Made by a program: the position numbers and the translations under genes. Of a stretch of 17,010 bases of DNA, positions 7,643-15,401 are shown piece after piece (the first letter of the stretch is position 1; each line of letters opens with the position of its first letter). This DNA comes from Clostridia bacterium. Lineage in GTDB: Bacteria > Bacillota > DSM-521 > Neomoorellales > Neomoorellaceae. Where the stretch lies: contig JASUSX010000013.1 of assembly GCA_030445875.1 (NCBI GenBank), forward strand, positions 1 through 17,010, given 5' to 3'. Below the pieces are notes generated by a model. The model ran no database searches. It was given only the letters and a program-made list of their open reading frames with translations, and was not told the DNA's origin.

Positions 7643-10600
7643 GATGGGCGCGCTAACGCCAGGGCCGCGCCACCACTAACCGCCGCCACCGCCGTAGCCA
7701 GCAGCCATTCCCCTCCCTTCAGGGGGACGGTATGCAGTAGGCCCTGCAGCAAGGGCAGATTAAAAGTGGCCACGCTGATAACCGCAGTCAAAGCCCCGGC
7801 GCCCAGGAGGTAGGGGTTGGCCAGATAGCCGGGCCGCCAGCCGCTGCCGTCCTGCAGGCGGCAGTCAAAGAGGTGGATAAGCTGGCTCACCAGCAGGCTG
7901 GCCAGGGCCAGGGAACGGGCAGCCGCCAGGGAACCGGTGCGCCAGAGCCGCCACGTAAAGAGGGCCAGTCCCCCCAGGCCGATAAGAATACCCCGGGTCA
8001 GGATCTGGCGGCCCAGGCCACCGGCAAGAAAGTTGTGACCTTGGGCCCGGGGCTGCTGCCGCATGATGCCAGGCGCCGGCGGGTCTTTGATGAGGGCCAG
8101 GGCCGGGAGGCTGTCCCCTACCAAGTTCAGCCAGAGGAGGTGCACTGGCAGTAGGGGCAGGGGCAACCCAGCCAGGATGGCGCCAGAGGTAATGACAACA
8201 TCGCCGATATTGGTCCCCAGGAGGTAACGAATGGCTTTGCGGATGTTGGCATAGATGGTGCGGCCCTCTTCTACGGCGTTTACGATGGTGGCAAAGTTAT
8301 CGTCGGTAATGACCAGGCTGGCGGCATCGCGAGTAATATCGGTACCGTTCTTCCCCATGGCCAGGCCGATGTCGGCCGCCTTGACGGCCGGGGCGTCGTT
8401 AACGCCATCGCCGGTCATGGCTACCACCCCGCCGGCCTGCTGCCAGGCGCGGACAATCCGCAGTTTATGCCGGGGCGAGGTACGGGCATAGACCTGGATA
8501 GCCGGTACCAGGCGCTCCAGTTCGGTGTCGGACATACCCTCCAGCTCGGCCCCGGTCACAACTAAACCCCCGGGCCTCAGGATGCCCAGTTCCCGGGCGA
8601 TGGCCGCGGCTGTGGCCGGGTGGTCGCCGGTAACCATGACGAGCCGGATCCCGGCGGCCAGGCAGCGGGCGACGGCCTCCCTGGCCTCGGTCCTGGGCGG
8701 GTCCAGCATCCCTGCCATCCCGGCAAAAATCAGCGGTGCACCCGCTGTCCCATCTTCCCGGTAAGCAACAGCCAGGACGCGCAGGGCCTGGCCGGCCATG
8801 GCTTCGCCCTGCCGTACCAGGAAACGGTGCCGGGCCGGCGTGAGGGGCAACACCTGGCCCTGCCAGCGCACCCGGTCGCAACGCGCCAGGATTGCTTCGG
8901 GCGCCCCTTTGGTTATCAATAAATGGCGGCCTTCCCCATCCCGGTAGAGAACCGTCATGCAGCAGTCCTCTGGGTTAAACGGGACTTCCTGGCAGCGAGC
9001 ATAGCTGGCTTGGAGAACCTGCAGGTCCAGCCCGGCCTTTACTGCTGCTACCAGCAGGGCACCTTCGGTAGGATCCCCTTCTACCGACCAGCGGAGCCGG
9101 CGCTGGTCCGGGGGCAGCAGGCGGGCATCACAGCACAGGGCGGCCATGGTCAGGAAGTGCCTTAAATCATCCTCTGCCGTCAGGGCAGCGGGGCCCTGGC
9201 GGGTAAAGCTCCCCCCCGGCCGGTAGCCCTCGCCATTGACCTGCCAGCGGGCGCGGCCACAGGCGATGGCCCGGACCGTCATTTCATTGCTGGTAAGGGT
9301 ACCAGTTTTATCGGAACAAATGACTGTGGTGCAGCCCAGGGTCTCCAGGGCCGGCAGCTTCCGCACAATAACCCGGCACCGGGCCATCCGCTGCACCCCG
9401 AAGGCCAGGGCCAGGGCGACCACCACCGGCATACCCTCGGGTATGGCCGCCACGGCCAGGCTGGCCCCCGTCATCACCATCTCCAGGACGCCCTGGCCCC
9501 GCAGGAGGCCGCCGGCCAGGACCACCCCGGAAACTGCCAGGCAGCCCCAGGCCAACAGCCGGCCTAACTCGCCCAGGCTGGCCTGGAGGGGCGTCAACTG
9601 TTCCCCCTCCTGCAGGAGGCCGGCTACCTGCCCCATCTGGGTAGCCTTGCCGGTACTTACTACCACGGCCTGTCCCTGGCCGCGGGTGACGCTGCTACCC
9701 ATGAAGACCATGTTAACCATGTCCCCCGCTACCAGGTTCACACTCGTTAAAGGCGCTACCTGTTTGCGCACCGGCACGCTCTCCCCTGTAAGGGAGGCCT
9801 CCTCTACCTCCAGATCGGTGGCCGCGATTAGCCGGGCGTCGGCCGGCACGCGGTCGCCGGAGCGCAGGTAGATAATATCCCCTGGCACCAGCTCGCTGGC
9901 CGGCAGGCGCCGCTGTTGCCCGTCACGGGTCGTCAGGGCTGACGGGGCCGCCAGTTGCTGCAGGGAGGTCAGGGCGCTGCTGGCCTTTAGTTCCTGCCAG
10001 ACACCCAGGCAGGCGTTCATGGTCACCACGCCCAGGGAAAATGCGGCGTCCCGCAGCCGCCCCAGGAAGAAGGAAAGCCCGCTGGCGGCTACCAGCACCC
10101 GCACCATGAGGTCCTGGAATTGCTTCTTAAAAAGCTGCCAGGGGGAAACCCGGACCGGGCCGGCCAGGATATTGGGCCCAAAGACCTGCTGGCGCTGCTG
10201 TACCTCTGCCTCGCTCAGGCCGGCCTCCGCTGAGGACCCCAGGCGGGCCAGGACCTCGGCCCCTGTCAGGCGGTACCAGACGGCTGGCAGGCCAGCAACT
10301 GTTACTTCATACCTGGCGGGTGAAGCGCTTTCCTGGACGGCCAGCCTGGCCGGCAACGATGCCGCTTGCCCCTGCGCCCGGCCAGCTGGAGCCAACTTCG
10401 CGGCAGGGGCGGCCAGCATCTTTCCTAAAAGGGTGATAATATCATTTACCCGTAGCCCCTGAGGGTCATAATAAACTAAAACCCGGCTGGTGCGCGGGGT
10501 GGCCGTGGCCCGGATAATACCCGTAGTTTTTTGCAAACCCTCCACCAGCTTCTGCCCCAGGAGGCGGTTGTCCTTTAACCCGACCACCTGCAGGCGTACC

Positions 10601-10650
10601 CTTCCCGGTAGCATATGGACAGGCGCAATAGCCCCTGGTTGGACTGCCAA
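7633..10650 (-). CDS. P2-type cation-transporting ATPase (Ca2+-ATPase-like) with HMA-like N-terminal domain
   Basis: A 1005-aa P-type ATPase. Residues about 10-80 (VHMLPGRVRLQVVG to VYYDPQG) resemble a heavy-metal-associated ferredoxin-like fold but lack the CxxC metal site. Then follow a cation-ATPase N domain (about 123-165), TGES (288-291), PEGMP in TM4 (404-408), the phosphorylation site DKTGTLT (D447), KGAPEAIL, and GDGVNDAPAVKAADIGLAMG. TM5-TM6 reads TNIGDVV and NLVGDSLPAL. The Ca-pump residues Glu (PEG) and Asn/Asp of NLVxD are kept, but the TM5 Glu is Asp and the TM6 Thr is Gly, so Ca2+ is likely and Mn2+ possible. The start is TTG at 10650 with AAAGGA about 13 nt upstream; ATG at 10614 is an alternative. 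It is the last gene of a three-gene operon, 19 nt after the 79-aa gene. Confidence 0.9.
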   Translation of the reverse strand: MAVQPGAIAPVHMLPGRVRLQVVGLKDNRLLGQKLVEGLQKTTGIIRATATPRTSRVLVYYDPQGLRVNDIITLLGKMLAAPAAKLAPAGRAQGQAASLPARLAVQESASPARYEVTVAGLPAVWYRLTGAEVLARLGSSAEAGLSEAEVQQRQQVFGPNILAGPVRVSPWQLFKKQFQDLMVRVLVAASGLSFFLGRLRDAAFSLGVVTMNACLGVWQELKASSALTSLQQLAAPSALTTRDGQQRRLPASELVPGDIIYLRSGDRVPADARLIAATDLEVEEASLTGESVPVRKQVAPLTSVNLVAGDMVNMVFMGSSVTRGQGQAVVVSTGKATQMGQVAGLLQEGEQLTPLQASLGELGRLLAWGCLAVSGVVLAGGLLRGQGVLEMVMTGASLAVAAIPEGMPVVVALALAFGVQRMARCRVIVRKLPALETLGCTTVICSDKTGTLTSNEMTVRAIACGRARWQVNGEGYRPGGSFTRQGPAALTAEDDLRHFLTMAALCCDARLLPPDQRRLRWSVEGDPTEGALLVAAVKAGLDLQVLQASYARCQEVPFNPEDCCMTVLYRDGEGRHLLITKGAPEAILARCDRVRWQGQVLPLTPARHRFLVRQGEAMAGQALRVLAVAYREDGTAGAPLIFAGMAGMLDPPRTEAREAVARCLAAGIRLVMVTGDHPATAAAIARELGILRPGGLVVTGAELEGMSDTELERLVPAIQVYARTSPRHKLRIVRAWQQAGGVVAMTGDGVNDAPAVKAADIGLAMGKNGTDITRDAASLVITDDNFATIVNAVEEGRTIYANIRKAIRYLLGTNIGDVVITSGAILAGLPLPLLPVHLLWLNLVGDSLPALALIKDPPAPGIMRQQPRAQGHNFLAGGLGRQILTRGILIGLGGLALFTWRLWRTGSLAAARSLALASLLVSQLIHLFDCRLQDGSGWRPGYLANPYLLGAGALTAVISVATFNLPLLQGLLHTVPLKGGEWLLATAVAAVSGGAALALARPSLH

Positions 10651-10669
10651 AATAATTCTCTGTTCCTTT

Positions 10670-10909
10670 CTAGACGTTCAATTTCTGGCGCAGGCGGGCA
10701 TAAGAGATACCGGCCAGGGGGTTGACGCCCTTTTCCTGGCTCTTTTGCTTTAAGTACCCCCACCATTCACCCATGTATTTTTCCCACAGGGTGTAAACCT
10801 TATTTTCCTCATCTGTGCTAGTAGCCATTAACTGCAGGCTGGCGTCAACGGCGCTCTTGAGGGCTCCATCGGCCTGCTGCAAGGCCGCTTCCACAGCCTT
10901 GAGATCCAT
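10670..10909 (-). CDS. Small hypothetical protein (79 aa)
   Basis: I do not recognise the family. The product is soluble and mainly helical by composition, with no signal peptide or membrane segment. The middle is aromatic-rich (TLWEKYMGEWWGYLK), followed by a basic C-terminal tail (SYARLRQKLNV). ATG at 10909 has AAGGGAG about 12 nt upstream. It sits 19 nt after the one-TM protein gene and 19 nt before the P-type ATPase gene, so all three are almost certainly one transcript. The context suggests an accessory or assembly role for the pump. That is inference from position only. Confidence 0.75.
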   Translation of the reverse strand: MDLKAVEAALQQADGALKSAVDASLQLMATSTDEENKVYTLWEKYMGEWWGYLKQKSQEKGVNPLAGISYARLRQKLNV

Positions 10910-10928
10910 CCGTAAAGATTGCTCCCTT

Positions 10929-11510
10929 CTATTCTTCCGCGCCAGGGCCCGGTACTGGTAATTCCTGCTTTCCTGGTTCCAGGGACTGCTTTAAGGCCTC
11001 AAACTGGGCTTCGCTAACCAGATCCTCCAGGCTCTCCTTCAGGCCGGCCACCAGTTCCTGGCTCTTATCGGCCAGGGTCATCACTTCCCGGACCACTTTG
11101 ACTGCCAGGGGACGAAACCCCTTACTGGCCGCCGGTAGGACAGCCAGGGCCAGGATGCCTAACCCGGCGCCCCACAGAAAGCTACGGGTATGGCCGGACT
11201 GCAGCCAGATATTCAGGCGCTGGCGGATCTTATCCAGGCTGCCCAGTTCCGGGTTACGCTCCATTAAACGCCACAGGGCGGTCACCTCACGCTGGCGACC
11301 GCGCAGGTCCTGGAGCAAGCGCCGCACGGTTCCCTGAACGTAAGGATCATCAATATCTTCACCCAGGGAACGCAGGGCCTTAAGGCTGTGGCGCAACTGG
11401 CCTTCAATTTTACCCAGCACCTCCGCTGCACTGGTATCAACATCCCTGCCTTGCTCCCTCCTGCTGCTGGCAGGGGCTTCCTGCTCCCCGGGCTCGGGCA
11501 ATACCACCAT
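10929..11510 (-). CDS. One-TM protein, DUF5132-like, first gene of the P-type ATPase operon
   Basis: A 193-aa protein with a charged helical N-terminal half (about 25-110, including a KIEGQLRHSLKALRSLGEDI segment), one membrane helix (FLWGAGLGILALAVLPAAS, near 112-130) and an amphipathic tail. The tail pattern is RPLAVKVVREVMTLADKSQE followed by LVAGLKESLEDLVSEAQ. It resembles what I recall of DUF5132, small membrane proteins often found with HMA-domain genes; I cannot run the search. The divergent gene at 11695 shares the TM-plus-tail part. ATG at 11510 is chosen because GGGGTGGAG lies just upstream; GTG at 11519 is possible but sits on the ribosome site. The C-terminus is Pro/Gly/Glu-rich. 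A TATAAA lies upstream (minus strand, near 11575) without a clear -35. Confidence 0.8.
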   Translation of the reverse strand: MVVLPEPGEQEAPASSRREQGRDVDTSAAEVLGKIEGQLRHSLKALRSLGEDIDDPYVQGTVRRLLQDLRGRQREVTALWRLMERNPELGSLDKIRQRLNIWLQSGHTRSFLWGAGLGILALAVLPAASKGFRPLAVKVVREVMTLADKSQELVAGLKESLEDLVSEAQFEALKQSLEPGKQELPVPGPGAEE

Positions 11511-11694
11511 TATCTCCACCCCTTTCCTATTTCAAGCATGAAATTATTTTTTCTCCAGGAAAGGTTATTTATACCTTATTTTTCCTCCTTTCATCATTCA
11601 TAAATGGCCGCTAACGGGTTAAAATATCCTTAACATTAGACCGCCTCCTGCCGTGCTGGTGGGTAAGGAGGCGCATCCCTGGAGGTATTTTTTT

Positions 11695-12006
11695 ATGTGG
11701 GGACGTTTTATCGAAAGGACCCTGGAAAACATCTCGCCCTGGGCCTGGATGGTTGCCGGGGCGGCGGTGCTGCTGTCCTGGCAGCCGGCCCGCAAGGGCC
11801 TGCGCTCCCTGGCCCTGGCCGGGGTAAAGGAAGGCATGGTTATAAGTAACCGCTTAAATGAATTAAAGGCCAACTGGCGGCAGGATTGGAACAATATTGT
11901 GGCAGAGGCCAGGAACGTCAAAAACATTACCGAAGACGTAAAAACAGCGGCCGCCAATATCGAGGCCACCGCTGCCAGAATTAAGGAAATAGGTGAGGAT
12001 GATTAG
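11695..12006 (+). CDS. Small one-TM protein related to the 10929-11510 product
   Basis: This is the only plus-strand gene in the window and encodes 103 aa. A membrane helix (PWAWMVAGAAVLLSW, about 15-30) is followed by an amphipathic tail. The tail (ARKGLRSLALAGVKEGMV, then NRLNELKANWRQDWNNIVAE) lines up by eye with the tail of the 193-aa protein across the divergent intergenic region. The last 35 residues form an Ala/Glu/Lys helix with heptad-like spacing (VKTAAANIEATAARIKEI). ATG at 11695 has GGAGG 8 nt upstream and is preferred over an in-frame ATG at 11653. A weak promoter may be TTCATA (11597-11602), 17 nt, TAAAAT (11620-11625). It converges on phoP with only 23 nt between the stops. Function unknown; probable membrane accessory protein. 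Confidence 0.78.
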   Translation: MWGRFIERTLENISPWAWMVAGAAVLLSWQPARKGLRSLALAGVKEGMVISNRLNELKANWRQDWNNIVAEARNVKNITEDVKTAAANIEATAARIKEIGEDD

Positions 12007-12029
12007 CGGGGATTGCTCGGAGGGATTTC

Positions 12030-12734
12030 TCAGGATGGGATTTCCCGGAAACGGTAGCCTACCAGGCGGATAGTCTCAATATAAAAGGGGTTGCCCGGGT
12101 CAGGCTCGATCTTCTGCCGCAGGTGGCGGACGTGAACGTCCACCGTCCGGGTATCCGCGATATAGTCGTAGCCCCAGATCTTTTCCAGTAAGAGCTCACG
12201 CCGCAGGACTTTGCCTACATTGAGCAGAAAGAAGCGCATCAGTTCAAACTCCTTGGGCGCCAGCTCGACCGGCCGGCCGTGGGCATAAAAGCGGTACTCC
12301 GGGACCTGCATGAGGAAAGGCCCAACCTTGATTGTCGCCTGGCCCTGGTTCAAAGGAGCCGGCAGGCTTAAGCGCCGCAGGCAGACCTTGACCCGGGCCA
12401 ACAGTTCCCGGGGGCTAAAGGGCTTGGTGACATAGTCATCGGCCCCCAGTTCCAGGCCCAGGACCTTGTCCAGCTCGTCATTCTTCGCCGACAGGATGAT
12501 TACCGGAATGGAGGCTGTTGCCCGGTCGCTTTTCAGGCGGCGACAGATCTCCAACCCGTCGATGCCGGGGAGCATCAAGTCCAGGATAATGAGGTCCGGT
12601 GGCTCCTTTTCAATCCGCTGCAGGGCTGTTGGACCGTCACCAGCCACCAGGACTTCAAACCCGGACTTCTCCAGGTTATAACGCACCAGCTCCTGGATGG
12701 TCACTTCATCGTCAACTACCAGAATTCTGACCAC
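12030..12734 (-). CDS. phoP: OmpR/PhoB-family response regulator, probable PhoP
   Basis: A 234-aa two-component regulator. The receiver domain (1-120) has the acidic pair D8/D9, phospho-acceptor D52 in ILDLMLPGIDG, S82 and K104 in TKPFSP. A winged-helix DNA-binding domain (about 135-230) has the family-typical LAPKEFELMRFFL and RTVDVHVRHLRQKIE blocks. The start is GTG at 12734 with GGAGGG 6 nt upstream. Family alone would leave PhoP, YycF-like or other OmpR regulators possible. PhoP is favoured because its own promoter carries the same 11-bp hexamer array as the promoters of pstS and the alkaline phosphatase nearby. No histidine kinase gene follows; the gene ends against the converging small membrane protein gene, so phoR must lie elsewhere. 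No clear terminator is visible. Confidence 0.88.
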   Translation of the reverse strand: MVRILVVDDEVTIQELVRYNLEKSGFEVLVAGDGPTALQRIEKEPPDLIILDLMLPGIDGLEICRRLKSDRATASIPVIILSAKNDELDKVLGLELGADDYVTKPFSPRELLARVKVCLRRLSLPAPLNQGQATIKVGPFLMQVPEYRFYAHGRPVELAPKEFELMRFFLLNVGKVLRRELLLEKIWGYDYIADTRTVDVHVRHLRQKIEPDPGNPFYIETIRLVGYRFREIPS

Positions 12735-12765
12735 CAGTATCCCTCCGCCGGGTTTTTACAAGAAA

Positions 12766-12819
12766 ATTGTACCTTCTCACTGTTAAACTAGTGTTAGTCC
12801 ATGTTTAATTTTTTGTAAA
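12766..12819 (-). promoter_or_regulatory. phoP promoter with Pho box array (autoregulation)
   Basis: Minus-strand hexamers TTTACA (12819-12814), TTAAAC (12808-12803), CTAACA (12797-12792) and TTAACA (12786-12781) repeat every 11 bp. They are followed by 9 nt and the -10 box TACAAT (12771-12766). It is the cleanest of the four arrays and suggests that PhoP activates its own gene. The leader to the GTG start is about 25 nt. Confidence 0.85.
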
Positions 12820-12829
12820 CCCGGGAAAT

Positions 12830-12850
12830 AAAAAAATAGCCCTGCGGCTA
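12830..12850 (-). terminator. Short terminator after the 225-aa gene
   Basis: On the minus strand TAGCC (12850-12846), loop GCAG and GGCTA (12841-12837) form a five-pair stem followed by seven T (12836-12830), 4 nt past the 225-aa stop codon. The stem is short but the placement and T-run are right. It separates this gene from the phoP promoter just downstream. Confidence 0.65.
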
Positions 12851-12853
12851 CAG

Positions 12854-13531
12854 TTAAGCTATATTATCGTTTTCCGCTCCTGCAGTAAGAATCCGCCGGC
12901 GGGCATCATAGAGGGCCCACACCTGCGCCGCTACCTGGCGGCCCAGTTCCCCCTCCAGGTGCTGCTGCCAGTGGCGTTTACAACCGGCAACCATCCTGGT
13001 TAACTCCTGCAGGCAGTGCCGTCTTTCTTCCCCGGGAAGGATGGTAAAATAACGGGTCGTCACCATCCTGGCTGGCTTCATCCTCTGCAACGGCCAGGCC
13101 AGATCGCTGCTGGCCTGTTTCCAGACCTCTTTACATACCTTATTTAAGAAGCAGGCCAGGATGTAAGTGCCTTTACCTGCCGCCAGTTCCTCCGCTATTA
13201 TTTCCCCGCTCACTGCTGCTAGTAGGGGTAAATGCAGGTGTAATTGTACCGGGTAACGGAAAACAACCGCTGCTTTACCAGCCAGCTCCACTTCCAGACC
13301 AGCCTGCAGTTGCCGCAGTTCTTCCTCCAGTAACACCGTCCTGGCCAGGTCGCGGGGCTGGATAACGCCGTCCCACAGCTTCCGGGCCAGGTCTGCATCT
13401 GCCTGCCGGGCCAAAAATGCTTCTACCCGCGCCCTGATGACCCGCTGGCAATTTTCCACCAGCCGGGCGGTACGCATTTCCAGCAGGGCACCTTCCTGCC
13501 TGTAGCTGATTGGCGCTGGCTGGAAGCTCAT
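12854..13531 (-). CDS. Hypothetical protein (225 aa), predicted Pho-regulon member
   Basis: I do not recognise the family. The product has no signal peptide or membrane helix. It reads as a mostly helical cytoplasmic protein with many Arg/Glu/Gln residues (ENCQRVIRARVEAFLARQAD, EEELRQLQAGLEVEL). A more hydrophobic core is FRYPVQLHLHLPLLAAVSGE, and the C-terminal half has conserved-looking Trp/Cys positions (KVCKEVWKQ, CKRHWQQHLEGELGR). ATG at 13531 has AGGTGA about 9 nt upstream. It lies between the alkaline phosphatase and phoP genes with its own promoter and terminator. Five Pho-type hexamers with the same spacing as in pstS precede it, so it should be induced when phosphate is short. I considered the sporulation protein YtxC and could not support it. 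Confidence 0.85.
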   Translation of the reverse strand: MSFQPAPISYRQEGALLEMRTARLVENCQRVIRARVEAFLARQADADLARKLWDGVIQPRDLARTVLLEEELRQLQAGLEVELAGKAAVVFRYPVQLHLHLPLLAAVSGEIIAEELAAGKGTYILACFLNKVCKEVWKQASSDLAWPLQRMKPARMVTTRYFTILPGEERRHCLQELTRMVAGCKRHWQQHLEGELGRQVAAQVWALYDARRRILTAGAENDNIA

Positions 13532-13562
13532 AGGGGGTCACCTCTTCATGCTTTCTGTATTC

Positions 13563-13627
13563 ATTGTAACGCCTGGATATTAAGGACCCGTTAAGCTATT
13601 TTTAAATTAAACTTAGATTTTCGTTAA
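13563..13627 (-). promoter_or_regulatory. Promoter of the 225-aa gene with Pho box array
   Basis: Minus-strand hexamers TTAACG (13627-13622), CTAAGT (13616-13611), TTAAAA (13605-13600), TTAACG (13594-13589) and TTAATA (13583-13578) repeat every 11 bp. Nine nt later comes TACAAT (13568-13563). The layout is the same as at pstS and phoP; the hexamers are a little further from TTAACA. Confidence 0.8.
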
Positions 13628-13639
13628 TAAAATTCGACA

Positions 13640-13668
13640 AAAGGCCGGGGACAGGTTCCCCGGCCTTT
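13640..13668 (-). terminator. Strong terminator after phoA
   Basis: AAAGGCCGGGGA (13640-13651) and its exact complement (13657-13668) form a 12-bp stem around a 5-nt loop. On the minus strand the stem ends in a TTTT run. It lies about 75 nt past the alkaline phosphatase stop; the bases between hold no gene. Confidence 0.85.
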
Positions 13669-13741
13669 ATCGCTATTTCTAGATTTAACAATCGGTTTTC
13701 CAGGCGCCGGTTCCAGAACCACCAGGGAGCAGGGCTGCTTT

Positions 13742-15391
13742 TTACTGGAGCAGTTCCGCCGCCGCCCGGGGCATGTAGGTGACGCCCTTGGGCTGGCTGT
13801 AAACCACCACGCCCGGCAGGAAGTGCTTCTCGCCATTGACCAGCATCAGGTTGGTGCCCACCGGCAGTTCGGCCTTAACGCCGCCTTTTTCTACGATAAC
13901 TTTCGGCAGGGCCGGGTTACTGGTATCCCAGGCGATGCCGGCGTCAGTAAAGGCCTGGCGCACCGGTACAAATAACTCCAGGTTCAGGGCGTTCAGGTCC
14001 AGGTCCATGGCGGCGGCCACTTGGCGGGCGATTTCCGCATTCTCCACCGTCCCGGTCAATTTGCCCGGTCCGTAGGAGTAGAGGAATACATCTTCACCGG
14101 TATGGCCGCTGGTGGTCCAGCCGATGTAGCTGCGCTTGCTAATCATGGGGCCGATGACGCCGTTCAGGGAGCCGGGCTTGGCCTGCTTGATGGCGGCCAC
14201 TTCTTCCGGTGTCAGGTCGGTGATGCCATAGTACTGGGCCATTACTTCGGCAACGTTGCTGCGGTCGGCGTTGAGTTGGGCCTCTACGCCCTGGCCGGTG
14301 AGGCGGGCCTTGCGCAGAGGGGCGACGACCTGGTCGAAGCTAAGTTTGGAATAGGTATGGTCGCTGGCCTTGCTGCCGATGGACATACCGCCGTTACCAT
14401 GGTCGGTGAAGGCCACTACCAGGGTTTGGCCATCCTTTTTGGCAAAATCAAGGGCTTCCTTGACGGCGGCGTCAAAGGCCAGGGTCTCGCTGATGACCCC
14501 TACCGGGTCGTTGGCGTGGGAGGCCCAGTCAATCTCACTGCCTTCGACGAAAAGGAAGAAGCCGTCCGGGTCCTGGGAGAGGATATCCAGGGCCTTGCGG
14601 GTCATCTGGGCCAGGCTGGGCTCCTGGTTCGGGTCGCGGTCAAAATCGTAGGCCATGGCATCGGCGGCGAAGAGGCCCCACAGCTTGTTGCCGCCAGCCT
14701 GGAGCATGGCGCTGGTATTGTCAACCAGGGTATAGCCCATGTTCTTCAGTTCATCCAGGAGGTTCAAGCCGTCCTTGCGGGTACCGCCCTGTTCCTGGGG
14801 CAGCAGATACTGCCGGCCGCCGCCCAGGACGACGTCTATCTGCTGGTAAACCTGCTGCTTGGCGATCTCTTCGTAATTACTGCGGCTGTGCCAGTGAGAG
14901 GAAAAGGCGGCCGGGGTGGCGTGCTGCAGGTTGGAGGTAGCGACGAGGCCGGTGGCCTTGCCCTGAAGTTTCGCCCCCTCCAGCACGGTGGCCAGGGGCC
15001 GGTAGGGGTCGGCGGCGTCCAGGGTGTTCGCCCCGGGGATGGTCGCTGTGGCGGCGGCGATGCCGATGAACTTGTCGTTGGACTTGTAGCCGGTGGCAAA
15101 GGCCGTGGCCGCCGGGGCGGAGTCGGTGATCAGCGAATCCGCCGAATAAGTACGTACGGCGCCGCTGACCATCTCGTCCAGGGCCAGAGGCGCACCCTTG
15201 TACCAGCGGGCCAGGGTGGTATGGGTGGCACCCATGCCGTCGCCCACCAGGACGATGACGTTTTTGGCCACCGGGGCCGCTTCCGCCGGCGCCAGGGGCA
15301 GGAAAGCGGCCGCTAATAGAGCCAGCACCAGGACCAGGGCGAGGAACTTCTGGTGGCCACCGCGGGCCGCCAGGGTACGGTAATTAAGCAT
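13742..15391 (-). CDS. phoA: Exported alkaline phosphatase with C-terminal stalk-like domain
   Basis: A 549-aa enzyme that releases phosphate from organic monoesters outside the membrane. A signal peptide (basic start, hydrophobic 16-33) ends near AEA-AP (about 38). Active-site blocks: NVIVLVGDGMG (metal ligand D51), TDSAPAATAFATG (nucleophile S91), EGSEIDWASHAND, FTDHGNGG, and SGHTGEDV near 428 (metal His). The last 80 residues (IVEKGGVKAELPVGTNLMLV, then VVYSQPKGVTYMPRAAAELL) look like a copper-amine-oxidase-N-type beta module, often used for wall or surface attachment; this is an eye match only. ATG at 15391 with AGGGGGG 10 nt upstream is preferred over TTG at 15397, which lies too close to that site. 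It has its own Pho promoter and a strong terminator. Large antisense open frames here are shadows. Confidence 0.94.
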   Translation of the reverse strand: MLNYRTLAARGGHQKFLALVLVLALLAAAFLPLAPAEAAPVAKNVIVLVGDGMGATHTTLARWYKGAPLALDEMVSGAVRTYSADSLITDSAPAATAFATGYKSNDKFIGIAAATATIPGANTLDAADPYRPLATVLEGAKLQGKATGLVATSNLQHATPAAFSSHWHSRSNYEEIAKQQVYQQIDVVLGGGRQYLLPQEQGGTRKDGLNLLDELKNMGYTLVDNTSAMLQAGGNKLWGLFAADAMAYDFDRDPNQEPSLAQMTRKALDILSQDPDGFFLFVEGSEIDWASHANDPVGVISETLAFDAAVKEALDFAKKDGQTLVVAFTDHGNGGMSIGSKASDHTYSKLSFDQVVAPLRKARLTGQGVEAQLNADRSNVAEVMAQYYGITDLTPEEVAAIKQAKPGSLNGVIGPMISKRSYIGWTTSGHTGEDVFLYSYGPGKLTGTVENAEIARQVAAAMDLDLNALNLELFVPVRQAFTDAGIAWDTSNPALPKVIVEKGGVKAELPVGTNLMLVNGEKHFLPGVVVYSQPKGVTYMPRAAAELLQ

Positions 15392-15401
15392 AGACAAAAT
15401 A

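Noticed and set aside
11510..11540. Nine-codon frame MLEIGKGWR overlapping the start of the 193-aa gene (possible leader peptide)
   Set aside because: No good ribosome site and no attenuator-like structure; chance overlap is more likely.
11611..11636. Two Pho-like hexamers (TTAAAA, N5, TTAACA) between the divergent one-TM genes
   Set aside because: Only two units, no -10 box 9 nt after the last one on either strand, unlike the four accepted promoters.
12854..13531. Identification of the 225-aa protein as sporulation protein YtxC
   Set aside because: Length and the few remembered YtxC features do not match well enough; left as unknown.
13624..13836. 70-codon minus-strand frame at the end of phoA running through the terminator
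   Set aside because: Overlaps the phoA C-terminus in another frame and reads through a strong terminator hairpin; a shadow frame.
14021..15316. 431-codon plus-strand open frame opposite phoA
   Set aside because: Mirror frame of a strongly supported phosphatase gene; Gly/Val-rich product without recognisable motifs.
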